Assembly (NCBI GenBank): GCA_013339895.1
Contig: JABACO010000009.1
Coordinates: 6,798,020-6,862,019, forward strand
Length of the DNA: 64,000 nucleotides
Reading direction: 5' to 3'
From: Ephydatia muelleri
Taxonomy: Eukaryota > Porifera > Demospongiae > Spongillida > Spongillidae
Part shown: positions 44,645 to 55,906 of the stretch, in pieces
How positions within the stretch are numbered: position 1 is the stretch's first letter
How the letters are laid out: each line of letters begins with the position of its first letter
Made by a program: the position numbers and the translations under genes
The notes under the pieces: model-generated
Told to the model about the DNA's origin: nothing
Databases searched by the model: none
Seen by the model: the letters and a program-made list of their open reading frames with translations, nothing else

Positions 44645-45487
44645 TAGGTCATCTAAGATAAGATCTGCAGCAAGCTCATAGATGGACATAATAAAGTCTT
44701 CTGCATCTTCATATGTTTCGTTTTGAGGCCAATAGGCAACAACATATTGCTTTGTCTTCATCTTTATCTTTTCGATTTTCCATTATGCAATACACTTTGT
44801 CCATCGTCAAACCAAGCATGACAAATATTGTAGCCAATGGATTTGCCAGACATTATGGCAGTAAGATTTTATTGTCCTCCAGATCATGGAATTCATCTGT
44901 AATTTTATCTATATCAATGCTCTTCAGTCTGCGCTCCAATTTCTTTCTTGTAGATGTATCTTTTCTCCAATTGTCTCCTCAACAACTCCTTTCTTAAATC
45001 AATTTGATTTCCTTTCCTTTTTTTCCTTTGTTCTCGTCCAAGTAGCACAGCTTTCTTCAGGACATTATTTCTAGTATCTTTGTCCAAGTTATCTAAGTAC
45101 TTTAAAGTCCTGTTTTTTAGTGCCCTCATTTTGCAGGAAATATAACATAGAGTAGCATTTGGTGATTTTTTCTTGGTTGCACTAAACATTCCCATAATTT
45201 CTTCAGCATCAATATTATGGGACCTTGCTGACTGTCTCTTTTCTTAACTGCTCTGTAATTTCACACTCAAAGTACTTCTTATATTGCTTTTCCAGCACTT
45301 CAATTATTCCTTCCAGGCATGTTTTCGTCATATCCCTAAACTGTTCTTCATCTTTTGGTGGCTCTCTCAATTTTTTTAGTGTGGTATCTACTCCTTCAAA
45401 ATAATACACAGAATAAATGCATACGTTTAACAATACACCTTTGCTCGGAACAATAAAGCCGTTCTGCGTGCTGGCTGCGCTTCGCAA
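44645..45487 (-). pseudogene. Unrecognised repeated protein family, frame-broken
   Basis: Coding traces on the minus strand run in order: PPKDEEQFRDMTKTCLEGI and KKYFECEI (45487-45215), then a basic helical part (FSATKKKSPNATLCYISCKM, QRKKRKGNQIDLRKELLRRQ, 45195-44914), then RRLKSIDIDKITDEF, GYNICHAWFDDGQSVLHNG and KQYVVAYWPQNETYEDAEDF, ending YELAADLILDDL before a stop near 44645. The last part looks like a small beta-barrel (Tudor-like) domain. Two or three frame changes are needed. It resembles proteins scattered through sponge and cnidarian genomes that behave like mobile-element genes; function unknown. Confidence 0.45.
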
Positions 45488-45489
45488 CG

Positions 45490-46960
45490 ACTTATTGTCT
45501 TCTAGTTCTATACCATCCGTTCTTTTGTGATGTCACCAATGCCTCATGCCCTGGGATGGTCCTCTACTGAAATAGAGAACAAAAAGTTAGTCAAACAATA
45601 TACAATTATACGAGCGTAACAACTAGCCAAGATAGATGATATTGTAATAACAGAGGTGAACATATACCAAATGTCGGGCGTTACAACTTCTTTTGGAATC
45701 GTCAGATTGTCTCGAAATTTTGTCAAACACAAGATATTACGAGTCCAGATACTTTTCTAAGTGGTCTGAATCTCGGATCTGGGTGTTCTGATACGTTAAA
45801 GATGTGTCATTTTTAGTAACGGGTAATACTGTTAAGGCGAGAGTTTATTTTTTGAAGTCAATACAGATTACCGAAGAGGAATCTGTGTACTTGTCAGTAA
45901 CTAAGCAACTGCCATAAATGCTACGCCGCGAACCAACAGGAGGTACCCTATATCATGCATACGCTAAGAGTGTGGAAAACTTGGACGCAAATTTTACGAA
46001 CAAGATGGCGGTCAATTATTTGCAGAATTGTAACATACCTATACCTAGACCCGATTTTCACAGCAGCGGATGGATTACATCACCGAGTTGAGTAACACGT
46101 TAACACATACTTCGAATACACATGTTATACAACAAGTGTGTCTGTAGCGTGTACACACAAGCATACGTATGTATAACGCCCGGTGGATAATTTTCAATTG
46201 TTATCTCTCAACTGGTCAGTATACGAGAAAAAGGGATGCAGCAAGTAATTAGTCTGGGGACCACAATGTCAAGGATAACGCGACCAAAAACAACACACTG
46301 CATAAAAATGACTACAGTTGCCCAGGCCTCTCTATCACTAACACACAAATATACAGTAGTCTCATGATGGTCCAGTCCAAATTATTTTTGAAAGGAGCAC
46401 CAGCAAGTAGTCACATAACCTGCAGGCGATCCTATAATTGAATACCCACTCTGTGGGCAGCTCGCAATACAGAGCAGTCCGAGTGTTACATACATGTTAC
46501 TGTAACTGCATGCACACTGATGTACCAGTTGGAAGTCGTTACAGAGCCTCAACTGACTGATACTGTTGAACTCATACAAACTGGACGACGAAATTGTCAT
46601 ACTGAATGGCGAACTTGACGGACTGGCTCCAATGGCATCCATTACGCACCCATGGTCTCCCCTACATACCCATGTGTCCCATGGCTTCCCCTACATGCTC
46701 ATGTCCCATCACTTACGTCTACGCGAAATTTATATATTTCATTGCAATTGGAAACATATGGAACTACCGTAATGATTTGCTTGGCAACTTTCCTAATTAC
46801 GAAAAGTAATCCTTTAGTCGTTAAATTTAATTCAGCTGGTTATGATACTCTTAGTCACGTGACATAGAGTACTCAAAGAAGAGACATACCCGGTCCCGCA
46901 GATATGCAAATAGACCTTATTCGACCGCAATTATGAATACATTATTGCGTGACTTGCATG
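45490..46960. other. No gene seen
   Basis: Non-coding on inspection. GCAGCGGATGGATTACATCACCG near 46061-46083 is a partial relative of the palindrome at 48033. Confidence 0.4.
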
Positions 46961-46994
46961 TGACATGATTGATTGTTTATTGAGAAAGGCGTCG

Positions 46995-47240
46995 CCGTTA
47001 TTGAGTATGGCTGAACAATCGGATGCGTTTAAGCAGCTTGACGCAGTCGGGAAGTCACGCTATAATGAGAAACTTGGTATGCTAGGCATAACAACAGATC
47101 CGTACATGACTCCAAAAGATGCTTGGGACTACAACCCCTCCAGCTCGTTGGCCTGACGTGTCGTTTCCCGACTTTTGTGTGTATTTCATTCAGACGATTT
47201 CATTCAGAAGACGGGTATACGAAGGGTTCAAAACATAATC
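46995..47240 (+). pseudogene. N-terminal fragment of an unrecognised, transposon-associated-looking protein
   Basis: From about 47008 the frame reads MAEQSDAFKQLDAVGKSRYN, then GITTDPYMTPKDAW. One base later in register it continues RWPDVSFPDFCVYFIQ. The pattern (RYxxKL, DPY, LWPDVSFPD) is one I associate with a family of uncharacterised proteins repeated in cnidarian and sponge genomes. A single frameshift near 47145 separates the two parts, and nothing recognisable follows. Confidence 0.4.
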
Positions 47241-48030
47241 TCCCAGTGCAGAAACTGTCGTAGAATACACCGAGCGAGTTTAAAAAACATACATGTCTAA
47301 AGGAATGAAGCTAGCCTTACACAAACCATACTATATTAAATTAAGTGTTTGAACGATAAGTCACTAAGTTCTTACAGGCCATTCAGCAAAAACACATCTC
47401 CCAGTGCGTAATGGTGCGCTACGTACAAATTCAGTAACACAGTACCTCTAATGTGTACACGAAGCAACGTAGCCTTACACAAAGCCTTTGTGCGCCATTT
47501 ATAATAATTTTTCCCGCGTAACAGAGTTCAAAAGTCAAACAACATCGACTACTGGGAATTTTGTAATGGTTACAACCATTTTTATGACATAAAGGCATAG
47601 CTAAAAAATACAGCTTTACTTACAACAAAAACTGTCGCACAAACGAATTTCTCTCGTCGATGTCACGTGACTTAATTGGTCAATATTGCTACAAGAGCGT
47701 GACATTTATATATTCATATTGCGGTCGAATAAGGTCTATAGTCACGTACGGGTGAATGGTTGTCTTGTCGGAATAGGTTATGGGGTCGTGATGTTGCAGC
47801 TCTGTATACCAGATTATATACAACAGGAGCTCGTATGTATACGTCTCTAGGCCCATATATAGGTACAGCACAGACTCACAGTTTTCGATACCCTTCTTGA
47901 AACGCGATATATATTTTGCTACGTCATCTAGCTTCGTTGAAGACTTTGCCCATGGGCTGAAGTATTGCACCAATCTACCGGTATACAGGTTGAACTGATT
48001 GCATTCAAGTTATCGTTCGAACAAACTAGT
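47241..48030. other. No gene seen
   Basis: AT-rich, no feature recognised. Confidence 0.35.
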
Positions 48031-48032
48031 AA

Positions 48033-48149
48033 CGTACCCAGACCCAGATTCCCAACAGCTGCGGATGGATTACATCACCGCTACGTGGAAAGTGGCACGT
48101 AGCGGTGATGTAATCTACCGCAGCTGTTGGGAATCTGGGTCTGGGTACG
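48033..48149. repeat. 117-bp palindromic MITE, CGTACCCAGACCCA ends
   Basis: Arms from CGTACCCAGACCCAGATTCC through GATGGATTACATCACCGCTACG are complemented on the right with only small differences, around a spacer of about 10 bp. It shares termini with the palindrome at 54665-54786. Confidence 0.85.
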
Positions 48150-48307
48150 AGACAAAGAACAAACGTAGGCGCTCATGTACATTCACGAGTGGCATGACTC
48201 AGATGCACGCGCGCACACTGCTACATCTGTCTGTCTATTGTGTAATGTGTACGTATATGTCATGTCCATTGAACAGCAGCACACACACATGCAAAATCAC
48301 ATCATGT

Positions 48308-48900
48308 GGGCCGTCCATAAATGACGTCACGCAAAAATGGCGAAATTTGACCCCTCTCCCAGTCACATTTTTTCCTCTGTGAAATGATGTCACACTTGAC
48401 CCCCCCCCCCCCCCCTTTTGTTAATCAACTTGTGAATCTGTCAGCAATCCTAATGACTTACACTTCAACAACCCTACCAGATCACTGTTGATCAAGCTAA
48501 TTTCATTCTTTAAGGCTTCCTGAACTTTAGCTTTGACCAATACGGGTGTTGTAATTGTTTGAGTTATTAACGATGGGTTGTCAGACGCATGCAACTTTGA
48601 CATCGTCACTAACTGCGGCGCGCACTTGAAGTGGAGGGGCAAACAGAACTAACATTTGGCAAAGCAGCACTTAGAGGTAGCTGTTTGTTTTGACCAAAAA
48701 GTCAGCAGGGATCCCTTGTTTTTCAGTTCTACACTCAGTTTTCAATTCCCATCACTACGCTTAAGAATAGAGGGGGTTAATATTTAAATTTGTGATGTCA
48801 CCTTTTTTCCGCCCCCCTCCCCCCCCCCTCGTCACAGACTGTCACAAACTTGCGTACCCTTCCCCCCCCCCTTCTGCGTGATGTCATTTATGGACGGTCC
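48308..48900. mobile_element. 593-bp inverted-repeat MITE with C-runs
   Basis: Ends GGGCCGTCCATAAATGACGT (left) and the complement of GGACCGTCCATAAATGACAT (right), about 30 bp. C-runs lie inside both ends (48400-48415 and around 48815-48870). No transposase. The target duplication is not clear. Confidence 0.7.
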
Positions 48901-48930
48901 TATGGACACACGCAGTGTTGTGTACAGTGC

Positions 48931-49011
48931 GTGTGTGTGCGTGTGTGCATGTGTGTGCGTGTGTGCATGTGTGTGCGTGTGTGCATGTGTGTGTGTGTGT
49001 GTGTGTGTGTG
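48931..49011. repeat. (GTGTGTGC)n/(GT)n microsatellite
   Basis: About 81 bp of GT with regular GC and CAT interruptions, ending in pure GT. Confidence 0.9.
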
Positions 49012-49304
49012 AGACTGCTACTTGATAGATGTGAAATCTGTGTATGGTTACCACAATCATTACACTCTCTCAATAGATATGGTGAATATCATGAAGGCAT
49101 CACTGTTTTCATTCCTGCATTTGGCCAACACTTCGCCTATTAGAGCTTTGGATGGAATGATCTGTATAGACTCTGAAATTGTATTCCAAACAGAACACTC
49201 TTGTTATGAGAGGGCAGGTGTGATTTATATGTATAATGTGAGTGGCATGCTATTGGTTACACTTTTTATACTTACTTGCATGATACTAAAAGTTACATGT
49301 ACAG

Positions 49305-49610
49305 TCTGCTCGCGATAAAGCAGTCAAAGAGGCTGCAAAAAGGAGACGTACTACCACAAGAAGGCTGAGCATGAAGGCTGCTGTCAAGCCAGTGCTTCTA
49401 GACAACGTACAAGATCTTGACCTCATAGCTGCTAGCGCTGAGGATGTCGATGAAGAAACGTTGGAAGCTTCTATCCAAAAAGCGCGACTGAGCAGCATTG
49501 CAATCGCACTCGTTGCGTGTGGGGCAAAGAGGACTGCGCGAGCGATCCAGCCGCTTCCTAATCCAGATCCACATCTCAGCTTCAGCGCTACCAATAACAG
49601 AGGACAATAA
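49305..49610 (+). CDS. Possible last exon of an unknown gene
   Basis: After an acceptor (TGTACAG) the frame is open for about 100 codons: SARDKAVKEAAKRRRTTTRR, then DNVQDLDLIAASAEDVDEET and ACGAKRTARAI, to a stop at 49608-49610. Composition (Ala, Arg, Glu-rich helices) and higher GC than the surroundings suggest real coding sequence. Upstream exons were not identified and the family is not recognised. Confidence 0.35.
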   Translation, partial: SARDKAVKEAAKRRRTTTRRLSMKAAVKPVLLDNVQDLDLIAASAEDVDEETLEASIQKARLSSIAIALVACGAKRTARAIQPLPNPDPHLSFSATNNRGQ

Positions 49611-51900
49611 TTGAGAACGCTACTACATTTAAATATGTGTTATGTTATACCGGTATATGGATTAGCAATGTGATTTGAGAACAAGTCTTACAAAAATCCA
49701 ATGTTGAAATTTTGATTTGATTTTCCATCGGATGTAAAGGTGGAATCACCTGCGAAATCGGGCGTTGATTACATCATAGATATTAACTAACCGATTCAAC
49801 TCCCCTAAACATTTCTTTCTTTACAAATAAGTAGCATGGCCAGATGCAGCACAACATTTTACGTACGGTGAGGTGTGTTGAAGGCGTTTAGGTTGGAGGA
49901 TCTTGGAGTAACTCAACATTTTAAGTTTTTTGACATCGCCATGAACTAACCGAATGCCCTAATATTACCAAGGATTTGTACTTTGAAGGCTATTGACAAC
50001 CATTCCCACAAGTTCCCAATCTCATTGCATGGGTTTGCTTTGTTACCACCAAAATATTGTTTTGTGTTACTAAAATGATGTCTACAAGGATTGAATTATC
50101 ATATCCATGTCTGTTTCACCAGAATGTATAACAGGACCGGCCACAAGTTTCGGCTGCACTGTCCAACAAAGCATAGACCAAAGTGTCTTCCAGTGAAGAT
50201 TCCACTCGCAGCAATGTAATTGTCATTTTTGTTTAGTTGGGTTCCACAAAAGGAGCTGTTGCATTCGAGCACGTGGCCATTTCATATATGATAAGCGGTC
50301 TGAGTACGAGGAACATTGAGGAGTCGGCGCGGGTGAGAAGCAGTGTTAATTGAGTCCGTTTCCAATCCTTCTACTCGGATTGCAAGGTAGATTTCGGATG
50401 ATTTGTAAATGAAGTCGTACGCAAAAGCATGTATTTGATTCAACATATGATTCTGAGTACTTGTGTACGGATTCATTATTGGATTCACTAAAGATTTATC
50501 GTCTGGAATCTATTCAATCGAGTATGCATGATTTAATGCCGGATTTCTATGAAAAAATAGCGTGACAAATTTGACGCGTTTTTTCCCCTGTGACAGTATG
50601 ATTCTGTATCTTATGTGCAGTTCGTGTATCCGACCACATAGCTTAATGGATGACCCACTGCATGCAGAGTATGTCGGAATAGTATGATGGCTACAGGGAA
50701 AAAGAAAAGAGCAGTAACAATACTCCGAGTTTGTTTATTCTGTACATAGGTAACAATGTCCCAGATACCACTCCATTCATCATTTTACTATTCATGCAAA
50801 CAAGTATATCTACAAAGCTCAAGATCAGGTCATCGCATACACTAACTCCACCATTATATCTTTTAGTGAATAGGACGTGCAGAGGAGGGATACGTACACT
50901 GAAAGTCAGATTTGTTAAAGCAGTACCACATCCCAGAGGTGGCTCCACATGTACAACTGCGGCTAACAATAAATAACTCTTGGACCAGCTGCAGTGCCAA
51001 ATCTGCTTGATGATCCTCTGCCAACATCTAAAGCTCCATGCAGGGCAAGTGTATGTACCCCTTGTGCACTGAAATGGTTCATGGAGTTAAAGTGTAGAGC
51101 TAATTGAGGTGAAGTGTACATGCTCACATGCTGTTACATACAGCTAGAGCCAGCACCTCAGCTGATCACAAACACTGCTGAAGGACATAATGGTCCATTG
51201 CAAAGCCTAAAAATGGGATGTAAAACTGCTTACTGTACACAAGAGCTCAGTACTTAATTCACAGCCGGTTTGTTATTCAATACTGTATTCTGCAGCGTAT
51301 ATATGAGTATAACCTTTTAAATAAACGCACTAGTGTATAGAACCATGCATATTATGGAACAGTTGGACAAAATGTTCCCATATAACTGGTCTATCATACA
51401 TGGCATAGAACTGTCACCTGAGACAGTACACTAGGTACGTGTAGCTACATGCACTGACCCATAGGATTGGTCTTTTGTACATGCATTGTGTCCCTGAGGG
51501 TTGGTTTAGATTTGTACATGCATATTGTTCCCATAAGATTGGTCCTTTGAACACTAAAGGTACACATACTCACATCACTTGCATGGCAACGAATAACACT
51601 ATATATTCACCATAACATGCATGCGTAAAGCTTGAAGTTCCTATGCACTCACATTATCTTTCTTTGGCCATTGGAGAAGCGTGTAATTTGCATTACGCTT
51701 GCTCAACTTCTCATCATTCTTTATGCCTTTGTAACTAAGCTACCACTTGCTGTGTCTTCGGTTTCTTTTTGCCCACACAATGTTCAGCTCACACAGAGTA
51801 CAGGAACATGCCTACCTGCTGGTTCACACACCCTTATGCAGGTGTAGTGTGCATTGTGTAAATGAATCTTTGCCATTTTTGAACATGCAATACTTGCATA
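49611..51900. other. No gene seen
   Basis: Intergenic sequence with no convincing exon. A short direct repeat of a TTGGT(C/T)...TTTGTACATGCAT motif occurs near 51465-51545. Confidence 0.35.
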
Positions 51901-51977
51901 AACACACACACATGCACACACACATGTACACACACACGTACACTCACATACACACACACACACACGTACACACACAT
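51901..51977. repeat. (CA)n microsatellite
   Basis: Impure CACACA/CACATG/CACGTA tract. Confidence 0.9.
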
Positions 51978-52069
51978 TTGAGACTAGATTTATGTTCTGT
52001 TCTGTTATCATTGCATATGTTCTGCTAGCGGATTCCCTTTGAAAACTCAGTTGTCATCCGATCTCATGT

Positions 52070-52519
52070 ATGAGCCACACTCTCACCTCAATGCCTGGTA
52101 CCATCAATTTGGTGGCATCAGTGAGCCAAACTCTCACCCCAACGCCTACTATCGTCAATCGAGCCCAAATTGTGCCACCATTCCCTCTGACCTCGGTGGC
52201 TGGAGGTGTGGCAGGAGGCGGGATTGGTTTCATACTTATCTTGGTTTTGGTTGTAATCATTATTGTAATGTGCAAAAAGAATTCTGCTAAAAGCTATCAG
52301 ACATTACGACACTGGGGCACTCCACACTTGAAAACACCATCACCGATAAAAACACAGCCTAAATCACTGTCCAAACCTACAACACAGAAGAAAACTCCAA
52401 CCACTCCTATCAAGATTGTGGACCTCACCACACCTCCATCTACCAGGTCGATGCCTTTCGAAGCCTGCAAATTAAAGCACCATTACGATAATAGAATAAA
52501 TCGCTCAATCCCAACCTGA
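52070..52519 (+). CDS. Possible single-pass membrane protein exon
   Basis: A 149-codon frame has a Ser/Thr/Pro-rich first part, a clear transmembrane helix preceded by Gly (GGVAGGGIGFILILVLVVII, about residues 43-68), a basic stop-transfer (CKKN) and a Lys/Thr/Pro-rich tail with repeated KTPSPIKTQ-like motifs. This is the layout of the membrane-proximal end of a receptor or adhesion protein. The in-frame ATG may be internal, since sponge receptors have many exons. No ligand-binding domain was recognised upstream. Confidence 0.4.
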   Translation: MSHTLTSMPGTINLVASVSQTLTPTPTIVNRAQIVPPFPLTSVAGGVAGGGIGFILILVLVVIIIVMCKKNSAKSYQTLRHWGTPHLKTPSPIKTQPKSLSKPTTQKKTPTTPIKIVDLTTPPSTRSMPFEACKLKHHYDNRINRSIPT

Positions 52520-52913
52520 ACTCCGGGACAGCAAAGTGATTCTCACACTTGAGTTGACAAATTGAACAATTTATCTCAGACTGCTCCTCAGTGCGCATCG
52601 AACCTGAAACTGAACAAACAGCTAAAGCAAAACGAATTAATCTCTCAGAAATTAGTACGGAACACGCGGATAAATCAGAATGTGGCAGTTTTTAACACAT
52701 TGTCCATTCTCTCGCACTTCCGTATCATGCATGCTCAGCACAGAGATAATATATAGAGGGATTGGAAACGAGGCCACTTATCACGTATTAACGCGTGCCA
52801 TCCGCACATGAATCCTTATGAGTGCATAACACACAACAGTATGAAATAGGGCTTACATGTAGTTAGGATTGATAAAAGGAAAAAACAAACCAAATAAATA
52901 CATACAGTAATGT

Positions 52914-53913
52914 CTACAATTGCTTCCTCAGCCCCTTAGACTTCTGAGTTGTTCTTTTGTGTTCCTTTTTGTATTTCTCAACCCATGCACTTGAGTATGA
53001 AAATCCACGAATCCCTACCCACATGCTGATAACCATGTCCAGCAATGTACTTCCGGCACTCTCACTCCAGCCTGCACTAAGCATTGACCAAAGAAACAAA
53101 ACATCCTCATTGTTCTTGATTGCTGGTGCAATTGATGATAAGTTTACAGGCTGCTGAGGACCTTGCAAGTGAATACGAATTTCGAGTTCCATGGCAACAA
53201 AAATCTCAAAAGTGAGATCATTGACAAACGTCAAGCCTCCTCTATTGACACACTCAATCCAGTCAGTTGAGTCACATGGTACAACATCTGCATCTACCAT
53301 GTCATCAAGACAGTTCAGCAGATCAGTCTTCCTTTCTTGGGAATACGATGACCTAATAACCTTCTTTCTTAAAGCACAAGGTACATAACCTGCGGCATAT
53401 CGTAGTGCATTGTACTCGGAGTATGTTAGACTGGGGCTGATGTAACTTGCTGCATCAGTAACAGTGCACTTGGATTCAATCATTTCTTTCAACATAAAAT
53501 GACCAGCATAAACTGTGCAATGAAGAAGAATTGCAATGCCATTGCTGTACAAGGTCCGCATCTGGATTTCCAGCACACACTGTTGAATTGTCTAAGACCC
53601 CCAGAATGCTCATTAAGCTTGAGACAGAACTAACCACTGGAGGGAAACTAGACAGCAAGCTACAAGTATCATGGTTGATCTTCCTGTTCTGAATGCACAA
53701 TGACCACTGTAGCTCTTGATCAATGGTTAGACAATAGCTGATAGCTTTGAGACCAAAAAAACGCAATCTAGAAATAACCAACACGCCATGATCAGCTACT
53801 GTCCAAGATGAAAATGGACTCAGCAACTGGAGCAATGCTGCAAGACGATCAAGAGTTTCAACAACACCGTCTGACAAAACTAGCGCTAGTCTGAATTTTC
53901 TCCCACCCATCAC
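52914..53913 (-). pseudogene. Unrecognised repeated protein family, one frameshift
   Basis: Two overlapping frames (53913-53476 and 53576-52914) form one coding region broken once near 53580. The first begins MMGGRKFRLALVLSDGVVET. The second contains TYSEYNALRYAAGYVP, then DSTDWIECVNRGGLTFVNDL, VAMELEIRIHL and a basic C-terminus WVGIRGFSYSSAWVEKYKKE ending SKGLRKQL. The ALRYAAGYVP and IRGFS...KSKGLRK motifs recall uncharacterised proteins present in many copies in cnidarian and sponge genomes. I do not know the function. Upstream sequence to about 54136 may hold more of it. Confidence 0.45.
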
Positions 53914-54602
53914 CTTTGAAGAAGCGCATGCCGTGAAAAAGTGACTAGTTGCACAAAAAAATTCTTGGACTCAAAAATACAAAGCAAGAGCTACAAGACA
54001 ATACCACTTTTAGACATGTAACGTGCATGATGAGGGGTACATATCCCCACAAAGTTACTATACCCGACATCCTACCTGGCTTGTTCAGAGCACCGTCGCT
54101 ACAAAGAAACAACGCGATTCGAGAGTTTAATCCCATGGCATGTTACATAGCTAATCTTAGAAGAAAAGAACCACGGATTCCCAAGATTCTCCCCCACAAA
54201 AACTTTGGCACGGACTATCGCCATTAAAGCTCAAAATACGTATAAACCTGGGCGACGGGACAATTCTATCCTTTCAAAAAAATAACGCACGTAGTACCTA
54301 TTGCACCCTATACCGCTACACCACAATAAAAAGTTCCCCTACTTCTTTGTTCAAACAAACCACCGATTTCAGACCTTCGTTTCACACTTATGAAAACGTG
54401 CGATTCACACGATGTCGGATGGCACGCACGGCCAAGCGCGTATTCTATGGGGCACGTGATGCGTTTCCAATCCCTCTATATATTATCTCTGCTCAGCACA
54501 TAAATGAGGCAACGAAGCTAGCTATCGTACTAATTGTATGCTGCATAATTAATGAACCATACTTATACCCAACCGCCCCGCCCCGCCCCGCCCTCCCCTC
54601 CC

Positions 54603-54603
<1 letters not shown>

Positions 54604-54634
<31 letters not shown>
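54604..54634. repeat. Poly-C tract
   Basis: A run of about 31 C, preceded by CCGCCCCGCCCCGCC and followed by GGCCGGCC. Confidence 0.95.
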
Positions 54635-54636
<2 letters not shown>

Positions 54637-54664
54637 CCGGCCCACCCCTGCCACTTCCTAGTCT

Positions 54665-54786
54665 CGTACCTGACCCAACTGACGTAATCGCATTATCGCA
54701 TAATGTATAATGCTACGGAGATACTCTGGTCTAGTGGACCACTAGACGTAGCATACACATTATTGCGTCAGTTGGGTCTGGGTACG
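54665..54786. repeat. 122-bp palindromic MITE, CGTACC(T/C)GACCCA ends
   Basis: Ends CGTACCTGACCCAACTGACG and TTGGGTCTGGGTACG are inverted repeats. A second inner stem, GGTCTAGTGGACCACTAGAC, sits at the centre. Same family of termini as 48033-48149, with a different interior. Confidence 0.8.
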
Positions 54787-55906
54787 TGAACAGACCATTC
54801 CCGCAATGGAAGGGTGTGGCTAAAAGCGCTTGTATCAGAACCAAGTTGAACCTTCCAAAGAGGGTTGCTATGGTCTCGGAAGTAGCAGCGTGATTGCAGT
54901 GTTATTTGTAAAAGTTTCTGTATGGAATATGCATATGTCAGTGTGGTTCATATATAATGGATAAACCTGCACAATCTGCAAACTTCTGTGAAAAGGTACC
55001 AAAGTCATGTGCTAGTCATGTTATAGATGGTGCAGTCCGGTGCCGTCTGGTCACTTCAAACTATCACCACTGCCAGGATCAGGAAGTTTGGATGTGGCCT
55101 TGGAAGAAAGAGGGCGTAGCACTTTCTGCTTATTCATGAGCTTTTCAGCCAATATGGAGACCCTCCTGCGATGTAAAAGCAGGCTTTTGTGCTCCCTGAT
55201 ACAGAGCGTATGGAGAGTGCATAACTTGAGCCCTTTGAAGCAGTTACATACCTCTGCATAGCTCTTAGGGACGCAATATGTTCTTTGTGAGCATCGCGAA
55301 ACACCTGGCTAAACATAGCCATCTGCCTGTGATGCAAATTACATGTCTCTAATTAATATTTGTGCTTCCACACAAAACTGTCTTGATACCTGTTATAGTC
55401 TTCATACATGCTACTTGCATGCTCTGCTGACTGTTGAAGCTGTACATCATAGGACACAGAATGAGCTCTGATCTCTGTGTTAAGGAAAACTGAGCACTGC
55501 TACAGTGTATTAGGGTGGTAATGCTATGAGCAAAATTGATTAATTTATGTTCAGTGTACAGTGGTTATTGATGTGCTGTTTGGAGATATGGTAATCCTAA
55601 ATCTACAGAATGAGGCCAACAGGAGCTAATTCTCTACTTGTAAAAAAATCTATGGGATGGTATACATTTGGTGCAAATTAGTATTTGCCAATTTGAATTA
55701 AAATCATATGAAATTAGGAAACTATACTGACAATGTGTAGAACCAAGATATTTTGACACATATTTTCATTATCACAAACCAAAGTCTGTGAATGAACTAA
55801 TATAAAACAAGGTAACTGAAATGCTTTTGATGAAGATGTACTAGTTTTTCTGTCTAGTAAACATGTTTACATAATTAAATGTGCACAGCTGAAGTACAAA
55901 TGCTTA
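54787..55906. other. No gene seen
   Basis: No convincing exon between the palindrome and the end of the FAM227 gene. Confidence 0.35.

Noticed and set aside
46566..46867. Three overlapping plus-strand frames of about 70 codons
   Set aside because: They derive from a short imperfect repeat (CCCATGGTCTCCCCTACATA-like) and show no protein-like conservation.
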